A program made the position numbers and the translations under genes. Under the pieces are notes generated by a model that worked only from the letters and a program-made list of their open reading frames with translations, was not told the DNA's origin and made no database searches. From Wukongibacter sp050859025 (lineage in GTDB: Bacteria; Bacillota; Clostridia; Peptostreptococcales; Caminicellaceae), in assembly GCF_050859025.1 (NCBI RefSeq), contig NZ_CP138200.1, forward strand, positions 372,001 through 436,000: DNA of 64,000 nt. The letters are read 5' to 3'. Numbering within the stretch: position 1 is the first letter of the stretch; each line of letters starts with the position of its first letter. Positions 28,499 to 36,900 of this stretch are shown in pieces.

Positions 28499-29680
28499 TT
28501 AATCTCTAACCCAAAAATAAACATTAACGATGACTAAAATAGAACCTACACCAGCTAGGAGTATAAAAGCCCTCTGAAGTGAATACATATCTCCAATCTT
28601 CCCAATCAAAGGAAAAATAAAAATCATAAAGAAGCTAAATACCATACTAGCAAATGACAATATAGTAGCTCTATTTTGACTTGGAATAAGCCTATTCATA
28701 TAATCGCTTATTGCCACAAATATGACCCCATCCACTGCCATCATAAGAATATAAAAGAGGTAATGATATTTTGTTAGAGCTATTCCCCATATACAAACTG
28801 TGGTAACTATAGGCATAATTAATAAGATTCCTTTTTCTTTAAGAATTCTTTCTATTTTATAGGCCTGAGATGCCACCACAGCTCCAATTAGAGATGAAGC
28901 CGCAAGCATCATTCCTATTTTACCTTCATTATAGCCACTGATTTTCAAATAATTTTGCAGATAATAGAAGAAACATGTACCAAAAACAAATATTATTTGA
29001 GAAAAGACTATGAGAAATCCAAGCTTTTTTTTACTTTTTAATACAATTAGACTTTCGGTAACTTGCTTTTTTAGAAGCTTAAGAATATTTTTTTCCTTAG
29101 TATGTTCAAAAGCTATATCTGGTTCTGTGAAGGAAAAAGCCTGAACTATAGTAATTAATATTATACAGGCAGTAGCAAGAAAGGTGTAGAAGTAGCTTAT
29201 AGAGGCTAAATAACCACCAATGACTAGTGATAAAACCTTACCACCCTGAAAAAACATTTCTCCATTACCGGCTACCTTCATATATCCTTCCTCTCCATTG
29301 ATTTCTTTTAGAGAATCATAAATAAGTGCTTCTCCAGCTCCAGATTCAAGGTTGTATGAGATTGCTGAAAAAACAAAGGATAAAGCGAATAGATAAAAGT
29401 CTTTTGCAAACATCAATATAATAATACTAATGAGGGATGCAAATCTTCCACATATTCTACTAGCTTTTCTTCCATATACATCAGCGACTAAGCCAGTGGG
29501 AACCTCCATAGTAAAGGAGGTTACATGAAAAATCCCTTCAAGTAGTCCTAATTGATATAAGGACATTCCTTTCATAGCCAAATAAATCATCCAGACTCCA
29601 TGAGTTAAGTCTAGTGTTCTTGTTAATATAAATAGATAATTTTTTCTAATATTACTTTGTAATTTTGCTATATAATCCAT
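28499..29680 (-). CDS. MFS transporter
   Basis: The 393-residue protein has about 12 hydrophobic helices and the major facilitator loop 2-3 signature GLVADVYGRKASRICG near residues 62-77. The N-terminal half contains EVPTG, typical of the drug or unknown-substrate exporters annotated widely in Firmicutes. The charged central loop falls at about 190-215. GGAG precedes the ATG on the minus strand. No neighbour suggests a substrate. Confidence 0.85.
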   Translation of the reverse strand: MDYIAKLQSNIRKNYLFILTRTLDLTHGVWMIYLAMKGMSLYQLGLLEGIFHVTSFTMEVPTGLVADVYGRKASRICGRFASLISIIILMFAKDFYLFALSFVFSAISYNLESGAGEALIYDSLKEINGEEGYMKVAGNGEMFFQGGKVLSLVIGGYLASISYFYTFLATACIILITIVQAFSFTEPDIAFEHTKEKNILKLLKKQVTESLIVLKSKKKLGFLIVFSQIIFVFGTCFFYYLQNYLKISGYNEGKIGMMLAASSLIGAVVASQAYKIERILKEKGILLIMPIVTTVCIWGIALTKYHYLFYILMMAVDGVIFVAISDYMNRLIPSQNRATILSFASMVFSFFMIFIFPLIGKIGDMYSLQRAFILLAGVGSILVIVNVYFWVRD

Positions 29681-29708
29681 TATTTATCTCTCCTTTATTA
29701 TTGTCCTT

Positions 29709-29813
29709 ACTATAGGGATTCAAGTAGAGACTTTAATTTATACATGTCCAGAACTCCTGGAAACACTGAGTATTTGTACATGTATAAATTAAGTTCTACT
29801 ATTTGAACCCTAT
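29709..29813. repeat. Dispersed palindrome, full copy with longer loop
   Basis: ACTATAGGGATTCAAGTAGAG and CTTTAATTTATACATG at the left pair with CATGTATAAATTAAG, TTCTACT and GAACCCTATA at the right. It is the same family as 19894-19962 and the halves at 5386 and about 31590. It lies just upstream of the MFS gene start. Confidence 0.6.
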
Positions 29814-29877
29814 ACTTATGAAAAATTGAAATAGTATAAGTAATTTTGATTTCTAAGATTTTCATTAAAAAAGCACA

Positions 29878-30135
29878 CAAAAAACCCTAAGTAGAATTTT
29901 TACTTAGGGTTAACTTACAATATTGATAAGCATGAGCTTTGGAGTCCCTTGCCTATGATTAAATTTTAAGAAAATGAGATTCTACCCGTTTGGTTTACAT
30001 AATATTCAATTTTGGACACACTTCTCCCGTAAAGTCCAAAATTGATGTTTCGACTTGAACTACATTCAGGTATTCAACTATGTAAAAACCAAATGATGAG
30101 TTCAATTTCCTAGCCTCCTAAAATTGATTATATCT
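29878..30135 (-). ncRNA. Candidate structured RNA with its own promoter and terminator
   Basis: On the minus strand, TTGCAT, then an 18-base spacer, then TATAAT (30141-30146) form a promoter. The transcript folds by eye into a junction: a closing stem TTTGGTTTTTACATA with TATGTAAACCAAA, a small TTGAA/TTCAA hairpin, and a perfect 12-bp hairpin TCAATTTTGGAC/GTCCAAAATTGA. It ends in a strong terminator, AACCCTAAGTA/TACTTAGGGTT plus a T-run (29878-29912). A 36-codon reading frame starting with TTG at 30105 (AGGAGG upstream) and ending at 29995 runs through the same structure, so a translated leader is the alternative. No known RNA family is recognised. Confidence 0.5.
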
Positions 30136-30188
30136 ATTTCATTATACTATGGTTTTATGTTGCTATGCAACCATTGATAGAAATTAGG

Positions 30189-31055
30189 CTATAGAGTATG
30201 TCGTCCAGAAAAGGATATATCCTTGAAGGCATTTTCAACAGGAGCCCTTTCTACTTCATCCTTAAGGTAGGAAGTAACAAGCTCTATAAGATGGACTCCT
30301 TCTAATATTCCTTTTTTAAATAAATCCTCGAACTCTAAAAACTCCTTTTCCATTAGAAAGCTATTATCCACATCGGGAGGATATATACACATAGAGATAT
30401 CAATGGGCAAAAAAGGATTAAGCATATTAAGACAGAACCTTTTATAACCCCTAGGAGAATAAAATATATCGAAAACTCGCTTATAGTCATTATAGGAATC
30501 ATTAATAATACTGGTTTTTAGGGAGAGTCCATATATTTTATCTACTATGTTTTTATAAAAGCTCGATATAATTGATGGGAGCTCCTGTCCTATATCTATC
30601 ATTGATGATGGAGATAAAAGATGTACTCTTTTATTCCAGTATTTTTCTATAAAATATGTATCCAGCTTCATTTCAAGGGTCTTATGTTCACTGGAAGTAT
30701 TGGTTCTAGCATTGATAAAGGGATGCTCATGTTTATCAATAACATAGTGAACCATAAACCCTGAAAAATAGCTTGCCAGGTAAGAAAAATCTTCATTGTT
30801 TCTTCTTTCCCTTAAAAAATCTATACCCTGCAAAAGCAGAGCTTTAGTATGATTTTCATGCATCATTGTTCCAAATATAGGTCCTCGTTTTTCCTTTATC
30901 CAAGGTACAAAATCGTTATAAAAGAAGAAGTCAGGACCTTGGCATCCAAGATTATAGGCTTTTCGGTTTTTTTCAATCATTTTGGACCAATCCGAAGCCT
31001 TTAGCCTCTCAAGAACAAGCTCACCGCCAAGGGTATGAAGCCAAAAATCAGGCAT
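30189..31055 (-). CDS. Zinc-dependent phospholipase C-like protein
   Basis: The 288-residue protein resembles the clostridial zinc-dependent PLC/S1-P1 nuclease-fold family: an early MPDFWLHTLGG, MMHENH near 80, and HYVIDKHEHPF near 113, which supply His and Asp metal ligands. It lacks an export signal, unlike secreted alpha-toxin, and so is probably cytoplasmic; many such family members have no known substrate. It is monocistronic: the candidate RNA promoter lies inside or next to its 3' end and a terminator follows that RNA. Confidence 0.72.
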   Translation of the reverse strand: MPDFWLHTLGGELVLERLKASDWSKMIEKNRKAYNLGCQGPDFFFYNDFVPWIKEKRGPIFGTMMHENHTKALLLQGIDFLRERRNNEDFSYLASYFSGFMVHYVIDKHEHPFINARTNTSSEHKTLEMKLDTYFIEKYWNKRVHLLSPSSMIDIGQELPSIISSFYKNIVDKIYGLSLKTSIINDSYNDYKRVFDIFYSPRGYKRFCLNMLNPFLPIDISMCIYPPDVDNSFLMEKEFLEFEDLFKKGILEGVHLIELVTSYLKDEVERAPVENAFKDISFSGRHTL

Positions 31056-31214
31056 AGTATCGTCTCCTTATAAATTTTAATTGGATTATATTTTAAAAAC
31101 AACTATTTTTCAAGGCAGTATTGACAATTATTAGCAACAGACCGAGGAAAAATAATATATTAAGTAAAGGAATAACTTTTTTACAATGTTAAACTTTTGA
31201 AGTAGCATTTGTAG

Positions 31215-31418
31215 CTACAACAACTTTATAGATCTGGATTTCTTTGATGTCATCTCGATATATTCAGCCCTTTCCAAGGTTTTTAAATGACCATAAACAG
31301 TGCTTGTAGATTTGTAATTACATATCCTTTGAAGCTCTCGGATTGTTGGAGCATAACCATTTGTTTTATAATATTTTCTAATTGCTTTGTATAAATTAAC
31401 GTGAAAATCATTAAGCAT
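31215..31418 (-). CDS. LexA DNA-binding domain without peptidase domain
   Basis: All 67 residues align with the N-terminal winged helix of LexA: an APTIRELQRICNYKSTSTVYGHLKTL recognition region, then a wing and IEM. There is no Ser-Lys peptidase domain and the frame ends with a normal stop. The protein could bind SOS boxes but could not cleave itself. A perfect SOS-type box lies 43 bases upstream of its start, with a second further up beside the divergent gene. It may be a phage-derived repressor or a dominant modulator of LexA targets. Confidence 0.78.
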   Translation of the reverse strand: MLNDFHVNLYKAIRKYYKTNGYAPTIRELQRICNYKSTSTVYGHLKTLERAEYIEMTSKKSRSIKLL

Positions 31419-31460
31419 AATATCACTTCCTTATTTTGTATCTTTTTAATAAATTATACA

Positions 31461-31474
31461 CGAACAAACGTTCG
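31461..31474. promoter_or_regulatory. SOS (LexA) box 1
   Basis: CGAACAAACGTTCG matches the Gram-positive LexA site CGAAC-N4-GTTCG. It is upstream of the LexA-domain gene. Confidence 0.8.
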
Positions 31475-31685
31475 ATATCAAGGTGGTTTATATTCCTTTA
31501 TTAAAAAAAAAATAAAAAAATTTCAAAAAGAGGTTTACATTTTGATACAAAAACTATTTCTAAATAAGTAGAAGATAAATTTTTACTTTTGATATGTATA
31601 AATTAAGATTTACTTGGAACTCTCCATGTTAAGTTTGACCATAGCCACAATTTTTCTTGATTGGAAAGTCATTACAAACAAAAAA

Positions 31686-31699
31686 CGAACATGTGTTCG
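31686..31699. promoter_or_regulatory. SOS (LexA) box 2
   Basis: CGAACATGTGTTCG, a near-perfect palindrome, lies upstream of the divergent phage-type regulator. The rest of 31419-31874 holds only a half copy of the dispersed palindrome (about 31590-31615). Confidence 0.8.
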
Positions 31700-31874
31700 T
31701 GTTGTTTGTATTATTTTTGACTGTTTTTTAGTAAAATATATACACAGAACAATTACTAATTAAATTAACTGGTGTTCATTAAAATAAATTGGGGTGTGTC
31801 AACTTATTTTAAGCGGTAGAGATAAAGGAATATTATTCAAAAGTAAAATTACTAGCCTGAATGGGGGGAAACAT

Positions 31875-32330
31875 ATGATAAAGGAAATAGAAAAGGTGTT
31901 GAAAAATATTAGTAAATATGAGGCAAAGATAAGTGATATTGAATTAGAAATTGCGGATCTTAAGGATTTACACAGCATAAGTATTAGTGGGATTAATTAT
32001 GATAATCTTGTAAAGACAAATAGTCTGATTTCTAAAACAGAGCTTCAAGCAATTAAGGATATGGAAATAGAGAGGACAATAGAAATACTCGAATACGAGA
32101 AAAGACATATCGAAAGACTATTAATCAGGATTGATAATGCCATTAGCAGCTTAAGCGACATTGAAAAGCAAATAATCCAAATGAAATGTCTTGATAACAA
32201 AATTTGGCGTTTCATAACCTTTGAGGTAGGATTAGAAGAGAGACAATGTAGACAGATTAAGAGAAAAGCCTTAGAAAAGATTTCACATGTAATAAATCTT
32301 GAAGACATCGTTAAGTTTAATGAGATGTAA
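31875..32330 (+). CDS. Phage-type sigma-70 region 4-like regulator (RinA/ArpU-like)
   Basis: The ATG at 31875 has GGGGGG a few bases upstream; earlier in-frame starts lack one. The 151 residues comprise a coiled, charged N-terminal part and a C-terminal helix-turn-helix resembling sigma-70 region 4 (SDIEKQIIQMKCLDNKIW, then GLEERQCRQIKRKALEKI). Such proteins control late genes in Firmicute phages. It is divergent from the LexA-domain gene across two SOS boxes, so DNA damage probably induces it. Its targets are unknown; the four phased-repeat promoters in this window are candidates by inference only. Confidence 0.7.
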   Translation: MIKEIEKVLKNISKYEAKISDIELEIADLKDLHSISISGINYDNLVKTNSLISKTELQAIKDMEIERTIEILEYEKRHIERLLIRIDNAISSLSDIEKQIIQMKCLDNKIWRFITFEVGLEERQCRQIKRKALEKISHVINLEDIVKFNEM

Positions 32331-32377
32331 TGGATTTAGAATAAAAGCTAAGGCATTAGTGCTAATGGATTGATAAA

Positions 32378-32420
32378 AACCCTGAAACCTTAAGAAAATC
32401 TAAGCTTTCAGGGTTTTTTA
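32378..32420 (+). terminator. Intrinsic terminator
   Basis: AACCCTGAAA/TTTCAGGGTTTTTT, 48 bases after the phage-type regulator. Confidence 0.75.
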
Positions 32421-32474
32421 TGTATGTGCAGCTATTTACCACCTTTCAATATTATAAGCAGCAAATATATATAT

Positions 32475-33407
32475 TTATTCAAGTATATTAACACCTACTG
32501 GAAATTCAATTGGTACGGGTATTTTATAGGTAGCATATTCTGTAATCATTGAATTATAATCCCATTCGGTCCACTTGCATTTATAATATAACTTACCATC
32601 TTTTGTGGTAGTATAGTTATCATATATGTACTCTATATCCTCTCGAGGATAATAGCCATCAATAGAAAAACGCTCTCTAGTGCCATCTTCCAATACAAAT
32701 ATCAATTCACCATCGTATATAATTCTATCGTCTGTTGGATCAATTTTTCCTGGTATTTCTATTACATCTACTACTTTTTTTAATTGGTTAAATTCTACGG
32801 AAGGTACATAATCAATTACAAGATTATAATGGTCATAATCAAAGCCAATATAGTATTTTACATAGTCATAATTTTGGTATTTAGGTTGTGTTGGAAACGA
32901 GTATGCAGTTCCTCTTTTTACAGAATAGGTTTCAGTTCTTTCTTCTGAGTGGCCTGACTCTATATTTACAGTAGCATTTATTAGTTTTAATATTGGTTGC
33001 GCAAGACTAATTGAAGCACTACCTTTTACAAAAGTAGCAGTTTTAGAGGTAATGGTTTTAGTTGTTTCATTTGTGATAGTTTTGCCTGCAGGTACGGTTA
33101 AGATATGTGTCATGTTTGTAATAGGACCTCCATTGGCTAGATCAAACTGAGCACTTCTTACTCTCATTTTATATCTTTTACCGTCCTTTGTAACTATGCT
33201 TTTAAATCCATCTTTTGAAGATTTGCTATAAGAATTAAATAAGTAGATTTCCCTTGCTTTCATTTTGTTTTGATTGTAATCAATTGTGTGATTAAAATAT
33301 TGATCTAAAGCCGCTTTATTTTCAAAACTAGTCGGTAGAGCTTCTGCGCATACTATGGATGAGAAAAGTAAACTACATATTACTAGAATAGAAAAAAATT
33401 TCTTCAT
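32475..33407 (-). CDS. Secreted protein of unknown function
   Basis: A 310-residue protein with a clear signal peptide (KKFFSILVICSLLFSSIVCA, cleavage near 21-23). The mature part is rich in beta-prone Ser/Thr stretches at about 105-165, with alternating polar residues (SASISLAQPILKLINATVNI), then several Tyr-rich segments. That amphipathic pattern recalls aerolysin-type pore-forming proteins, but no family motif is certain. AGGAGGG precedes the ATG on the minus strand. It is divergent from the giant GLUG gene region. Confidence 0.65.
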   Translation of the reverse strand: MKKFFSILVICSLLFSSIVCAEALPTSFENKAALDQYFNHTIDYNQNKMKAREIYLFNSYSKSSKDGFKSIVTKDGKRYKMRVRSAQFDLANGGPITNMTHILTVPAGKTITNETTKTITSKTATFVKGSASISLAQPILKLINATVNIESGHSEERTETYSVKRGTAYSFPTQPKYQNYDYVKYYIGFDYDHYNLVIDYVPSVEFNQLKKVVDVIEIPGKIDPTDDRIIYDGELIFVLEDGTRERFSIDGYYPREDIEYIYDNYTTTKDGKLYYKCKWTEWDYNSMITEYATYKIPVPIEFPVGVNILE

Positions 33408-33661
33408 GTAAATCCCTCCTTTTTATACTATATAATACCATTTATTATATAAAATGTAAATGGGATTTCGTTGAAGGGAAGGGGATAGGTAAATTGTGAA
33501 GATTCCTATCAGAATGGATATTTAGACCTATCTGTAGAGAACTGAATAGCAAGAAGAAAGGTATTAAGATTTCTAAGACAAAGTGAAAAGTTGATATTTT
33601 TAGTAATTCTAGATAGATTGATTATCTTAAAATTAAATACAAGTGTATGATAAAATAGCAT

Positions 33662-33727
33662 TTGCTGAAAGACTGCCGGAAAACTGCCGCAAGTGTGCCG
33701 GTTTTTAAAAAAAATCTATGATATACT
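33662..33727 (+). promoter_or_regulatory. Phased GCCG promoter module, copy 1 (GLUG/RHS operon)
   Basis: Four 11-bp units: a degenerate TTGCTGAAAGA, then CTGCCGGAAAA, CTGCCGCAAGT, GTGCCGGTTTT. After GCCGG there are exactly 20 bases and then TATACT (33722-33727). The -35 position overlaps the last repeat and is poor, as expected for an activator-dependent promoter. Confidence 0.7.
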
Positions 33728-33733
33728 GTAAAA

Positions 33734-33884
33734 TGTCAGAGAATTAAATAGTACTTCGTGTCGTTGCACGTAAAAAGCGTACCGTAAAGACAAGAGCAGT
33801 ATTAATAATATTTAAAGTTTTTAAATAAAGTCATATATGAAAAGAGACGAGTTAGGCCTACCATTCTAACTTGTCTCTTTTTTA
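33734..33884 (+). ncRNA. Leader or small RNA ending in a terminator before the GLUG gene
   Basis: Transcription from the upstream module would cross CGTGTCGTTGCACG (a CGTG/CACG hairpin) and GCGTACC. These are conserved at copy 4 as CGTGGCGTTGCACG and ACGTACC. It would then meet a strong terminator AAAGAGACGAGTTAG/CTAACTTGTCTCTTTTTT (33841-33884). The gene starts 38 bases later. This fits attenuation or a stand-alone RNA of about 150 nt. Confidence 0.5.
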
Positions 33885-33922
33885 TGACCCTAAAAACAAA
33901 ATTAAAGGGAGGAATAAGAAAT

Positions 33923-36900
33923 ATGCAAGGAAATGGAACAACTAATGATCCGTATATAATTACGACGAGATCAGAGCTTGAAGGTATTAAGGATAATTTA
34001 GAGGCTCATTACAAGCTAGGAAATGACATAGACCTAGAAAATGAAGAGTGGGAGCCGATAGGAAACGCATCAGCTCAATTTATTGGTTCATTAGATGGAA
34101 ATGGATACACAATAGAGAACTTGAAAATAACTAGAGTTACAACATATGGAGTAGGATTATTTAGTCACATACAGGATACGACCATAAAGAACCTTACAAT
34201 TAAGAATGCCGATGTAGAAGGGAACAGCTATACAGGAGCATTAATAGGAAATGCATCAAATAATTTTAATATAGACAATTGTAAAGTAGAAGGAATAGGA
34301 AAGGTAAAGGGAGTCTCAAATGTAGGAGGACTAATAGGGCAAGCAGCATCAAGTGGAACAGGAGAAATAAATAATTGTTCAGCGAAAATCAAAGTAGAAG
34401 GGATAAGTAATGGTGTAGGAGGACTAGTAGGGAATATATATAATGGTCAGATAAGAAAGTGCTATGCAACAGGAGATGTAGAGAGTACAGGATATATGGT
34501 AGGAGGACTAGTAGGATATGCGTATGTAAATACAGAAAATAGCACTATAGAGGAAAGCTATGCAGTAGGAAATGTAGAAGGAAGGAAAGAAGTAGGAGGA
34601 TTAATAGGAAAGGGATATTGTAATAAGGCAAGTAAAAGAATAACAGTGGAAAACTGCTTCGCACTAGGAGATATAAACTCAACTGATGGAACCTATGGAT
34701 ACATAGGGGGATTAATAGGATACCTATATGGACATAGTAGCTCAAGAAACATAGTAAGAAACAGCTATTCAACTGGTAAAGTAAGTAGTATCAGTAATAA
34801 CAATGAGGGAGGACTGATTGGTTACCTACATTATGGAGATATCATAGACAGTTATTACGATGGAGTAGCATCAGAATATGAGCCAAAGAAGCAAATTGAC
34901 TTTAGTAAATTGACAACGGCAATGAAGAGGCAAGATACATTCGTTAATTGGGATTTCAGCACAATATGGGGAATAGAAGAAGGAAATTCATATCCGTATA
35001 TAAAGGATATTCCTAGGCCAGATGAAGTAATACAAGGATTACCAGAAAATGAAGTATCAGGAGGAAATGGAGAGTTAGCAAACCCATACATAATAGAAAC
35101 AAAGGAACAGCTAAACAATATAAGATATGATGTAGCAGGACATTACAAGCTAGGAAATGACATAGACCTAGAAAATGAAGAGTGGGAGCCGATAGGAAAC
35201 GCATCAGCTCAATTTATTGGTTCATTAGATGGAAATGGATACACAATAGAGAACTTGAAAATAACTAGAGTTACAACATATGGAGTAGGATTATTTAGCC
35301 ACATACAGGATACGACCATAAAGAACCTTACAATTAAGAATGCCGATGTAGAAGGGAACAGCTATACAGGAGCATTAATAGGAAATGCATCAAATAATTT
35401 TAATATAGACAATTGTAAAGTAGAAGGAATAGGAAAGGTAAAGGGAGTCTCAAATGTAGGAGGACTAATAGGACAAGCAGCATCAAGTGGAACAGGAGAA
35501 ATAAATAATTGTTCAGCGAAAATCAAAGTAGAAGGGATAAGTAATGGTGTAGGAGGACTAGTAGGGAATATATATAATGGTCAGATAAGAAAGTGCTATG
35601 CAACAGGAGATGTAGAGAGTACAGGATATATGGTAGGAGGACTAGTAGGATATGCGTATGTAAATACAGAAAATAGCACTATAGAGGAAAGCTATGCAGT
35701 AGGAAATGTAGAAGGAAGGAAAGAAGTAGGAGGATTAATAGGAAAGGGATATTGTAATAAGGCAAGTAAAAGAATAACAGTGGAAAACTGCTTCGCACTA
35801 GGAGATATAAACTCAACTGATGGAACCTATGGATACATAGGGGGATTAATAGGATACCTATATGGACATAGTAGCTCAAGAAACATAGTAAGAAACAGCT
35901 ATTCAGCTGGTAAAGTAAGTAGTATCAGTAATAACAATGTAGGAGGACTGATTGGTTACCTGTCTTATGGAGATATCATAGACAGTTATTACGATGGAGT
36001 AGCATCAGAATATGAGCCAAAGAAGCAAATTGACTTTAGTAAATTGACAACGGCAATGAAGAGGCAAGATACATTCGTTAATTGGGATTTCAGCACAATA
36101 TGGGGAATAGAAGAAGGAAATTCATATCCGTATATAAAGGATATTCCTAGGCCAGATGAAGTAATACAAGGATTACCAGAAAATGAAGTATCAGGAGGAA
36201 ATGGAGAGTTAGCAAACCCATACATAATAGAAACAAAGGAACAGCTAAACAATATAAGATATGATGTAGCAGGACATTACAAGCTAGGAAATGACATAGA
36301 CCTAGAAAATGAAGAGTGGGAGCCGATAGGAAACGCATCAGCTCAATTTATTGGTTCATTAGATGGAAATGGATACACAATAGAGAACTTGAAAATAACT
36401 AGAGTTACAACATATGGAGTAGGATTATTTAGCCACATACAGGATACGACCATAAAGAACCTTACAATTAAGAATGCCGATGTAGAAGGGAACAGCTATA
36501 CAGGAGCATTAATAGGAAATGCATCAAATAATTTTAATATAGACAATTGTAAAGTAGAAGGAATAGGAAAGGTAAAGGGAGTCTCAAATGTAGGAGGACT
36601 AATAGGGCAAGCAGCATCAAGTGGAACAGGAGAAATAAATAATTGTTCAGCGAAAATCAAAGTAGAAGGGATAAGTAATGGTGTAGGAGGACTAGTAGGG
36701 AATATATATAATGGTCAGGTAAGAAAGTGCTATGCAACAGGAGATGTAGAGAGTACAGGATATATGGTAGGAGGACTAGTAGGATATGCGTATGTAAATA
36801 CAGAAAATAGCACTATAGAGGAAAGCTATGCAGTAGGAAATGTAGAAGGAAGGAAAGAAGTAGGAGGATTAATAGGAAAGGGATATTGTAATAAGGCAAG

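Noticed and set aside
29995..30105. TusA-like motif (DFTGEVCP) in the 36-codon frame
   Set aside because: Only a short chance-level resemblance; the following helix and Pro pattern of TusA is missing.
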